NCBI GenBank assembly: GCA_014382445.1 | Contig: JACNJS010000007.1 | Location: 1-32,602, forward strand | DNA length: 32,602 nucleotides | DNA from: Bacteroidota bacterium | GTDB taxonomy: Bacteria; Bacteroidota; Bacteroidia; Bacteroidales; F082 | Direction: 5' to 3' | Part shown: in pieces, positions 17,816 to 25,092 of the stretch | Position numbering within the stretch: position 1 is the first letter of the stretch | Layout of the letters: every line of letters starts with the position of its first letter | The notes under the pieces: model-generated | What the model saw: only the letters and a program-made list of their open reading frames with translations | What the model was told of the DNA's origin: nothing | The model's database searches: none | Program-made: the position numbers and the translations under genes

Positions 17816-19336
17816 ATGATTAAGAAAAAACGAAATATAATAATCCTGTTTTTTTTAACGGGATTTTTTTCATTAACAGTATTGGGATTTGTGGGTAAGC
17901 AAGTTGAAGATTCAGCTAAAAATAATACTGTAGAAGTTGAAAAAATTATTAATCAGGAATTTGACACGATTCTAACTCATGAGTCAGATTCAAGCGCTGA
18001 TAAAGGGAACATTCTTCAGTTAAAGCGAAAAAGTGGCTTTAAACCAATGAGTATAATACGAGGAATATTTGGTATCTTCGTTTTGGTACTTATTTCATTT
18101 GCCTTTAGTGCTAACCGAAAAAAAATTAACTGGGGTGTTGTTGGAAAAGGGTTGATTTTTCAACTCTTACTTGCGTTAGGAGTATTATATGTTCCTTTTA
18201 TAGAAGCAGCATTCGACTTTGTAGGAGCAGGTTTCGTATTAATACTTGATTTTACAAATGCAGGTACAGATTTTCTTTTTAAATCATTTGTTACTAATCA
18301 GATAGAGATTGGTAATGTGAATTTTGTTGTTCAAATTCTACCAACTATTATTTTCTTTTCGGCGTTAACCAGCCTGCTCTTTTATTTAAACATTATCCAG
18401 TATATTGTTTTTGGACTCGCATGGATTATGACCAAGTTTATGAAACTGTCAGGTGCTGAAAGCCTTTCAGTTGCAGGAAACATTTTTTTAGGTCAAACCG
18501 AATCGCCTCTGATGATAAAAGCATATCTGCCAAAAATGAACAATTCGGAAATTATGTTGGTTATGATGGGTGGTATGGCAACACTTGCGGGAGGAGTACT
18601 GGCTGTATACATAAGTTTCCTTGGCGGTGATGACCCTGTGCAGCGAATGTTGTTCGCAAAACATCTGCTTACAGCTTCAGTTATGGCTGCTCCAGGTGCT
18701 GTGGTTGTTTCCAAAATTTTAGTACCTCAAACAGAAGATATTGACTCAAATGTTAAAATCCCTCGCGAAGAAGCCGGCAAAAATATCCTGGATGCTATTT
18801 CAAACGGAACGACTCAAGGATTAAAACTTGCAGTTAATGTTGCTGCAATGTTATTGGTTTTTATTGCTTTCATTGCAATGTTCAACTATATTTCAAAATC
18901 CATAGGCGACTTGTTTCATTTAAATGCCTGGGTTACTGAGCTTACAGATGGTAAATACACTGATCTTTCGTTACAGTTTGTTTTAGGTTATATTTTTGCA
19001 CCTTTAATGTGGCTGATAGGTGTTGATTCACATGACATTACTTTGGTGGGACGATTGTTAGGCGAAAAAATAATAATGACAGAGTTTATCGGGTATGTCA
19101 GTCTGGCTGAGATGAAAGAAGCAAATGTTTTTGCTGACTCAAAATCAATAATAATGGCAACATATATGCTCTGCGGTTTTGCAAACTTTGCCTCCATTGG
19201 CATTCAAATCGGAGGCATTGGGTCATTGGCTCCAACCAAGCGCATATTACTGTCGAAATATGGTATGAGGGCTTTACTTGGAGGAACTATCGCTTCGTTG
19301 CTATCAGCAACCATTATTGGTGCATTGATAGGATAA
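17816..19336 (+). CDS. NupC/CNT-family concentrative nucleoside transporter
   Basis: A polytopic inner-membrane cation-coupled nucleoside symporter of 506 residues from this ATG. An in-frame TTG at 17789 would add nine residues, but a TATAATTTG stretch overlaps it, so I prefer the ATG. The CNT core starts around residue 75 (RGIFGIFVLVLISFAF) and carries the family signature GQTESPLMIKAYLP (about 223-236), followed by glycine-rich segments and GFANFASIGIQIGG near the C-terminus. An extra N-terminal part, with one hydrophobic segment (about 6-26) and a charged stretch of ~45 residues, precedes the core and is absent in E. coli NupC. thyA and DHFR downstream suggest service to thymidine and nucleoside salvage. 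Confidence 0.92.
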   Translation: MIKKKRNIIILFFLTGFFSLTVLGFVGKQVEDSAKNNTVEVEKIINQEFDTILTHESDSSADKGNILQLKRKSGFKPMSIIRGIFGIFVLVLISFAFSANRKKINWGVVGKGLIFQLLLALGVLYVPFIEAAFDFVGAGFVLILDFTNAGTDFLFKSFVTNQIEIGNVNFVVQILPTIIFFSALTSLLFYLNIIQYIVFGLAWIMTKFMKLSGAESLSVAGNIFLGQTESPLMIKAYLPKMNNSEIMLVMMGGMATLAGGVLAVYISFLGGDDPVQRMLFAKHLLTASVMAAPGAVVVSKILVPQTEDIDSNVKIPREEAGKNILDAISNGTTQGLKLAVNVAAMLLVFIAFIAMFNYISKSIGDLFHLNAWVTELTDGKYTDLSLQFVLGYIFAPLMWLIGVDSHDITLVGRLLGEKIIMTEFIGYVSLAEMKEANVFADSKSIIMATYMLCGFANFASIGIQIGGIGSLAPTKRILLSKYGMRALLGGTIASLLSATIIGALIG

Positions 19337-19507
19337 CCTTCAAATGTGAACTTAAGTCAGTCTTGGGATAGTCAAACAAAATATCATTTGAGCCAGTGTG
19401 TTATCGAAGAATAATTTAAATAACTAATTAATTATCCAAACGACACTGGAATGTCTTTGGACTCTTCCTGATCTAGTCATGAAGTTGATAAATAGAACGC
19501 TATAATA

Positions 19508-20332
19508 ATGAAACAATATCACGACCTTCTACGGCATGTTATAAATACAGGAAATCTTAAAAAAGACAGAACAGGCACTGGAACTTTAAGTGTTTTCGGG
19601 TATCAGATGCGATTTGATTTACAGGAAGGTTTTCCTTTGGTTACCACAAAAAAATTACACATAAAATCGATAATTCACGAATTGCTATGGTTTTTAGCCG
19701 GCGATACTAATATTAAATATCTAAAAGAAAACGGTGTAAGAATATGGAATGAATGGGCTGATGAATCGGGTGATCTTGGTCCTGTTTATGGTGCACAATG
19801 GAGAAACTGGAATAATGAGGGTATTGATCAAATTCAAAATATTATTACTCAGATTAAAACCAACCCCAACAGCCGCCGATTAATTGTTGCAGCATGGAAC
19901 CCCAGCGTATTACCCGACACAAGTATTTCGTTTTCGCAAAATGTAGCTAATGGCAAAGCAGCATTGCCGCCATGTCATGCATGGTTCCAATTTTACGTTG
20001 CTGATGGTAAACTCTTTTGCCAGCTTTACCAACGTAGTGCCGACATATTTTTGGGAGTACCTTTTAATATTGCCTCATATGCATTATTAACAATGATAGT
20101 TGCGCAGGTTACCGGACTTAAACCAGGTGATTATGTCCATACTTTTGGCGATGCTCATATTTACTTAAACCATCTTGATCAGGTAAAACTGCAGCTTAGT
20201 AGAGTACCTAAAGAACTACCCATTTTGGAAATTAATCCAGAAGTTACATGTATTTTTGATTTTACTTATGATGATTTTAAGATTTTGAATTATGACCCGT
20301 ATCCCGGGATAAAAGGTGAAATTTCTGTTTGA
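19508..20332 (+). CDS. thyA: Thymidylate synthase
   Basis: A 274-residue ThyA that methylates dUMP to dTMP using methylene-tetrahydrofolate and yields dihydrofolate. It begins [15 protein letters not shown] and has the [11 protein letters not shown] phosphate loop (21-31), the [10 protein letters not shown] active site with nucleophile C156, and [13 protein letters not shown]. The ~10-residue insertion before the active site ([14 protein letters not shown] region) is common outside enterobacteria. The dihydrofolate it releases is recycled by the DHFR encoded next door. A 171-bp gap separates it from the transporter gene, and a 7-bp inverted repeat (19393-19399 with 19443-19449) lies in that gap. 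Confidence 0.97.
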   Translation: MKQYHDLLRHVINTGNLKKDRTGTGTLSVFGYQMRFDLQEGFPLVTTKKLHIKSIIHELLWFLAGDTNIKYLKENGVRIWNEWADESGDLGPVYGAQWRNWNNEGIDQIQNIITQIKTNPNSRRLIVAAWNPSVLPDTSISFSQNVANGKAALPPCHAWFQFYVADGKLFCQLYQRSADIFLGVPFNIASYALLTMIVAQVTGLKPGDYVHTFGDAHIYLNHLDQVKLQLSRVPKELPILEINPEVTCIFDFTYDDFKILNYDPYPGIKGEISV

Positions 20333-20445
20333 TTATCATGAGTAAATGACAGACTTCTTAAATACTTGAATGATAATATAAAAAACATAAGAAAGAGATT
20401 CTACCTAAGGAAAAAAGAAATAATCAGTTTTGTTTCATAATTTGT

Positions 20446-20491
20446 ATCATTGCACCATTATATCATTGTATCATTCAATCATTGCACCATT
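20446..20491 (+). repeat. Short degenerate tandem repeat upstream of DHFR
   Basis: ATCATTGCACCATT occurs at 20446-20459 and again at 20478-20491, with the variant ATCATTGTATCATT between (20462-20475). Spacing is about 16 bp. It ends 14 bp before the DHFR start, so it lies in the likely 5' leader or promoter. Confidence 0.6.
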
Positions 20492-20505
20492 CAACCCATT
20501 AACGC

Positions 20506-20997
20506 ATGAAAAATATCTCAATAATAGTAGCCATAGCATCAAATAACGCAATTGGTAAAGACAATGACCTTCTGTGGCATATTTCGAAAGATTTAAAACG
20601 ATTCAAGCAAATAACAAAGGACCATTATGTAGTCATGGGAAAACGTACTTATTATTCACTACCCGTGCAACCATTACCTAATCGAACAAACATGATTATT
20701 ACAGATGTACCTGATGAAGAGATCGACAACTGTTTAATGGCATATTCTATTGAAGAGGCAATTGATAAAATGGATTCTTCAAAAGAGAATTTTATTATCG
20801 GTGGTGGATCTATTTACAAACAGTTTATGCCCCATGCTAATAAACTTTACATTACACGTGTTCACAAAGACTATGAGGCCGATACTTTTTTTCCTGAAAT
20901 TTCATTAGATTATTGGGAGTTGATTTATGAACAACATATTGACAATGATCCCCAAAATGATTTTACTTATACCTTTGAAATTTATAACAAAAAATAA
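20506..20997 (+). CDS. folA: Dihydrofolate reductase
   Basis: A 163-residue NADPH-dependent enzyme regenerating tetrahydrofolate from dihydrofolate. It starts ISIIVAIASNNAIGKDN, then LLWHISKDLKRFKQIT, which includes the catalytic acidic residue (D31) and a Leu in place of the usual Pro before the conserved Trp. VVMGKRTYYSLP and the GGGSIYKQFMP loop with the LYITRVHKDYEADTFFP strand complete the fold. Length matches chromosomal DHFRs (about 160). It forms a functional pair with thyA 173 bp upstream, a pairing usual in bacteria. The intergenic stretch holds short tandem repeats. Confidence 0.95.
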   Translation: MKNISIIVAIASNNAIGKDNDLLWHISKDLKRFKQITKDHYVVMGKRTYYSLPVQPLPNRTNMIITDVPDEEIDNCLMAYSIEEAIDKMDSSKENFIIGGGSIYKQFMPHANKLYITRVHKDYEADTFFPEISLDYWELIYEQHIDNDPQNDFTYTFEIYNKK

Positions 20998-21039
20998 TTA
21001 TCCAGAATACTTTATGTGATTGTTTATACCCCTATACCT

Positions 21040-21252
21040 TTATACTTTTATACCTACTTTTATACCTACTTCCCCTATTCCGTTACACTCTACGTTAATC
21101 AATAGTTCTTCCATCTTACCTTTCATTTTATCAAACTTTTCATGTTCAAAAAGTCGGGTTAAATAAGCAATTTCCCCATCCTTATTAATGATAACATTTC
21201 TTGTAACACCGCTTCTTTGGTTTGAACTCTTAACATAGAATAATAAGTTAAA
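21040..21252 (-). pseudogene. 5'-truncated C-terminal fragment of a thioredoxin/TlpA-like redoxin
   Basis: The minus strand is open for 70 codons with no plausible start (stop TAA at 21040-21042; upstream in-frame TAA at 21253-21255). The translation includes RSGVTRNVIINKDGEIAYLTR and then LFEHEKFDKMKGKMEELL, closely resembling the cis-Pro strand, IDKDG turn and last helix of redoxin/TlpA-type proteins. The catalytic CxxC half is missing, and the tail ends in VGIKVGIKV coded by a 12-bp tandem repeat. It therefore looks like the remains of a deleted gene. The family call is by eye only. Confidence 0.45.
21046..21069. repeat. Exact 12-bp tandem duplication
   Basis: TTTTATACCTAC is repeated exactly at 21046-21057 and 21058-21069, next to degenerate copies (21023-21045). 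It lies at the end of the redoxin-like fragment and keeps its reading frame, since the unit is four codons. Confidence 0.7.
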
Positions 21253-21258
21253 TTATTC

Positions 21259-21266
21259 TACCTTTG
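21259..21266 (+). promoter_or_regulatory. Candidate -7 element upstream of the BNR/PKD secreted protein
   Basis: TACCTTTG is an exact TAnnTTTG match, 29 bp before the ATG of the large secreted protein. No -33 TTTG is found at the usual distance. Confidence 0.35.
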
Positions 21267-21295
21267 TGCCATGTAAACAAATATAATAAATAGTT

Positions 21296-24200
21296 ATGAA
21301 ACGTGTACTACCTATTCTCCTAGTAATCATATTATTAGTTATCACAAATAGCTTTCAAGCACAACCCTGGAACACTCTACTACCCAAAAACAAAGTTGAA
21401 AATGGTAGTTTAACCTTCTTTGATATCCAAAAAGCATTTAACGATTATTGGACTCCGAAAAATGTTGTTGATGGCTACTATATTCTTAACGGAGAAAAAA
21501 CCAAAGCAGGAGGCTGGAAGCAATTTAAACGTTGGGAATGGTACTGGGAAAATAGAGTTAATCCTGTTACCGGAGCGTTTCCAAACACATCAGCATGGGA
21601 GGAACTCCAAAAAATTAATAAATCCATGGAAGGACAAAGAAGCCCTTCGGGTCAATGGACGAGCATGGGACCAAGCACTTCGCCTGGTGGTTATGCAGGA
21701 TTAGGCAGGCTGAACTGCATAGGGTTTCATCCTACAAATAGTAATACATACTATGTAGGAGCAGCTTCAGGAGGCATATGGAAAACTACTGATGGAGGTA
21801 CTAACTGGGTTCCACAAGGTGATGAAATGGAGGCCATTGGTATTAGTGATATTATTGTTCTTTCTACAACAGGCGATGACATTGTTTATGCTGCTACCGG
21901 CGACAAAGACCACTCTGATACCTATTCTGTTGGTGTATTAAAATCAATAGATGGTGGTACTACATGGCAAACCACAGGGCTAACATTTACTGCAGGGCAA
22001 AAAGAGTTAATTAACCGTTTATTGGTTGATCCTACGAATAATGATATTTTTTATGCTGCCACAACTTTAGGCGTTTACCATACCACTGATGCCGGAGTTA
22101 CATGGAATGTTTTAACAAGTACCGAATTTATTGATTTGGAATTTAAACCCGGTGTAAGTAGCACTCTATATGGCAGTACATGGTATGGTGATATTTACAC
22201 AAGTACTGATAGCGGTATAACATGGACATTAACACTAAGTACCAGCGGTCGAAGAACTGAATTAGCCGTATCTCCGAATAATGCAGATGTTGTTTATGCT
22301 CTAATTGCAAACACCAGCAGCGGATTATATGGGGTTTATAAATCAACTGATTCAGGTGCAAGTTTTACATCGGTTTATAATGGAATAAATTTGCTCGGGT
22401 GGAACTGTAACGGAGGCGATAGCGGGGGACAGGCTTGGTACGACTTGTGTATAGCTGCTGATCCAAATAATGTGAATACTGTATTTTTAGGAGGCGTTAA
22501 TACGTGGAAATCTGCTGATGGCGGAATAACATGGAATATTAATAACCACTGGTCGAGTACATGCGGAGGTAATGCTTCAATTGTACATGCCGATAAACAT
22601 AATTTTACGTATCAAAACGGGTCATCAACCTTATTTGAATGTAATGATGGAGGGCTTTACAGTACTTCCAACGGAGGAGCAACCTGGTCACATCTTTCCG
22701 ATGGAATGATTATTAGTCAGATGTACCGCCTCGGAGTCGCACAAACTACTTCAGCCGATGTTATTACAGGACTACAGGATAATGGCACCAAGGCACTGCT
22801 CACATCGGTATGGAATGATGTAATTGGCGGTGATGGGATGGAATGTTTAATTGATTACTCCGATGAAAATACTCAATATGGTTCACTTTATTATGGTAGT
22901 ATTTATCGCACAACTAATCATTGGAATAACTCTACCAATATCAGTAGTGGAATTTCCGGTAACGCAGCATGGATTACCCCTTATGTTCAGGATCCAAATA
23001 ATAGCAATACTTTATTTGTTGGTTATCAGGATGTATGGACGTCAGCCAATCAGGGTAACAGCTGGACTCAATTAAGCACCTGGGGTAGCAGCACTCTGCG
23101 ATCATTGGCCGTTGCCCCATCTAATTCAAATTACATTTACACTGCAACAACAAGTACACTTTATGGAACATCCGATGGTGGCTCAACATGGACAAATATT
23201 ACCGGGTCACTGCCTACATGGGCATCAAACATAACTTACATTAGTGTTAAATACGATGACCCAACTACAATATGGGTAGCTATGGGTGAATTTAATAGTT
23301 ATGGTGTTTTTGAATCAACCGATGGAGGATCAACATGGACTGATATTTCGGCCGGTTTGCCTTTACTGCCAACAAATTGTGTAATTCAAAATCGACAAAA
23401 TACTTCACAGGTTGACCTTTATGCTGCAACCGATGTTGGTGTTTATCTTAAACTTGGTGATGCAAGCTGGATACCTTTCTATAACAATATGCCAAATGTA
23501 GTTGTAACTGAGCTTGATATATATTATGACGACATTAATCCTAATAATAGTATGATAAGAGCAGCCACATACGGGCGCGGACTTTGGGAATCCGATTTAT
23601 ATTCAACTATAGTAACATTGGAAGCCGATTTTTACGCTGATAATAATAGTGTTGAAATTGGTGAAACAGTATTGTTTACCGACACTTCAACCGGGTCACC
23701 AACATCATGGGAATGGACATTTGAAGGAGGTACTCCAGGAAGTTATACCGGACAAATACCCACTCCTATTCTCTATGATATTGCAGGAACCTGGGATGTA
23801 ACACTAATTGTTTCTAACATGCTCGATGCTGATACTAACACAAAAGTTAATTATATTACAGTAACTTATCCTGCTCCAACAGCTGATTTTGAAGCAAATC
23901 TAACCACGGGCGATATTCCTCTCCAAGTTACATTTACTGATTTATCAGTTGATAGTGTAAATACATGGTCATGGGATTTTGGTGATGGAGGAACATCTAT
24001 ACTCCAACTGCCGGTTTATACTTACGTTGTTGCCGGAATATATACAGTATCGCTTACAGTTACTGGTCCGGGAGGTAGCGACACAGTTGTAAAAACAGAC
24101 TATATTGTTGCTATTGAACCAGTACCTACAGCAGATTTTAACGGCAATCCTACGTCGGGAGATGCTCCTTTAATAGTAAGTTTCACCGATTTATCAGTTG

Positions 24201-24868
24201 ATAGTGTCGATACATGGCTTTGGGATTTTGGTGATGGAGGCACTTCAACATTCCAATTACCTGTTTATACTTATGTAAACTCCGGAATATATTCAGTATC
24301 ACTTACAGTTACTGGTCCGGGAGGAAGTGATTCAATTGTGAAACTCAACTATATTACAGCGATTGAACCGGCTCCTATAGCCGACTTTGTGGGTGAACCA
24401 ACAACAGGCGAGGCCCCGTTGTTAGTTAATTTTACTGATTTATCATCCGGAGCGGTTGATGCCTGGGATTGGAACTTTGGTGATGGCGATTCATCATCAG
24501 TACAGTACCCGGCTCATGAATATCTTACTCCCGGAAATTTCACTGTTTCATTAACGGTAACAGGCCCCGGAGGTATAAGTACCAATGAAAAAACTGATTA
24601 TATTCTTATTGCTGTTGGTATTGGTGAAAACTCATCCGAAGCCTTAGTGGTTTATCCCAATCCGGTTACTAATAGCTTGCATATTATTTTTCCTTCGGTA
24701 AAAAACAGAGTTTTAAAAATAATTAGCTCTAAGGGAAATAATGTTTTGACACACATTTCTAAAGGAAAAGAAGAAATTATTAATATGCATCATCTCGCAA
24801 ATGGAGTTTATTCACTTATAATAAATGAAAGTGAAATGATCCACACTATAAAAGTTGTTAAAAAATAA
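21296..24868 (+). CDS. T9SS-secreted protein with BNR/Asp-box repeats and four PKD domains
   Basis: A 1190-residue exported protein. A signal peptide covers about residues 1-22 (hydrophobic, ending FQAQ). Residues ~110-770 form a beta-propeller-like region with about ten Asp-box motifs of the form S/T-x-D-G-G-x-T-W (for example TTDGGTNW, STDSGITW, TSDGGSTW), as in sortilin/VPS10 and GH74-type proteins. No catalytic residues can be assigned. Four PKD domains follow (about 776-858, then three near-identical ones to about 1110, each with a WDFGDG- or WNFGDG-type motif). The last ~75 residues are a type A T9SS sorting domain starting VVYPNPVTNS. It is probably surface-attached or released and involved in adhesion or glycan binding. 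Confidence 0.88.
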   Translation: MKRVLPILLVIILLVITNSFQAQPWNTLLPKNKVENGSLTFFDIQKAFNDYWTPKNVVDGYYILNGEKTKAGGWKQFKRWEWYWENRVNPVTGAFPNTSAWEELQKINKSMEGQRSPSGQWTSMGPSTSPGGYAGLGRLNCIGFHPTNSNTYYVGAASGGIWKTTDGGTNWVPQGDEMEAIGISDIIVLSTTGDDIVYAATGDKDHSDTYSVGVLKSIDGGTTWQTTGLTFTAGQKELINRLLVDPTNNDIFYAATTLGVYHTTDAGVTWNVLTSTEFIDLEFKPGVSSTLYGSTWYGDIYTSTDSGITWTLTLSTSGRRTELAVSPNNADVVYALIANTSSGLYGVYKSTDSGASFTSVYNGINLLGWNCNGGDSGGQAWYDLCIAADPNNVNTVFLGGVNTWKSADGGITWNINNHWSSTCGGNASIVHADKHNFTYQNGSSTLFECNDGGLYSTSNGGATWSHLSDGMIISQMYRLGVAQTTSADVITGLQDNGTKALLTSVWNDVIGGDGMECLIDYSDENTQYGSLYYGSIYRTTNHWNNSTNISSGISGNAAWITPYVQDPNNSNTLFVGYQDVWTSANQGNSWTQLSTWGSSTLRSLAVAPSNSNYIYTATTSTLYGTSDGGSTWTNITGSLPTWASNITYISVKYDDPTTIWVAMGEFNSYGVFESTDGGSTWTDISAGLPLLPTNCVIQNRQNTSQVDLYAATDVGVYLKLGDASWIPFYNNMPNVVVTELDIYYDDINPNNSMIRAATYGRGLWESDLYSTIVTLEADFYADNNSVEIGETVLFTDTSTGSPTSWEWTFEGGTPGSYTGQIPTPILYDIAGTWDVTLIVSNMLDADTNTKVNYITVTYPAPTADFEANLTTGDIPLQVTFTDLSVDSVNTWSWDFGDGGTSILQLPVYTYVVAGIYTVSLTVTGPGGSDTVVKTDYIVAIEPVPTADFNGNPTSGDAPLIVSFTDLSVDSVDTWLWDFGDGGTSTFQLPVYTYVNSGIYSVSLTVTGPGGSDSIVKLNYITAIEPAPIADFVGEPTTGEAPLLVNFTDLSSGAVDAWDWNFGDGDSSSVQYPAHEYLTPGNFTVSLTVTGPGGISTNEKTDYILIAVGIGENSSEALVVYPNPVTNSLHIIFPSVKNRVLKIISSKGNNVLTHISKGKEEIINMHHLANGVYSLIINESEMIHTIKVVKK
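23882..24628 (+). repeat. Three tandem 249-bp PKD-coding repeats
   Basis: Units begin at 23882, 24131 and 24380, an exact 83-codon period with no indels at the anchors checked. Units 1 and 2 share long identical DNA runs, for example GATTTATCAGTTGATAGTGT and TGGGATTTTGGTGATGGAGG. Unit 3 is more diverged. This points to duplication of single PKD domains within the gene. Confidence 0.85.
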
Positions 24869-25092
24869 TTTCTCTTGTGCAAATGGTTCTAAAAGTTTAA
24901 ACTGAGGTATAAACTACATAAATTAGATTGCATTATTTGAAATTCTTTCTTTGTAATGTTAAATTTTGGTTAATTCTTTTGGATTGTATTATACTGATCT
25001 CTAAAAAATCTACTTTGTGCACCGCAATTTTAACCATCTATCTAATACAATATTAAGAATCAATTAATTAATCACGTTTTAATAATATCTAA

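Noticed and set aside
19393-19449. 7-bp inverted repeat CCAGTGT/ACACTGG upstream of thyA as terminator
   Set aside because: Short arms, a 43-nt loop and no T tract; chance occurrence is likely, so it is only mentioned in the thyA entry.
20446-20491. CRISPR-like short repeats
   Set aside because: Units are only ~14 bp with 2-3 bp between them, no spacers and no cas genes nearby; treated as simple tandem repeats.
21296-24868. Glycoside hydrolase family 74 assignment for the BNR/PKD protein
   Set aside because: The Asp-box repeats resemble GH74 and sortilin propellers, but I cannot place catalytic Asp residues; BNR repeats alone do not show enzyme activity.
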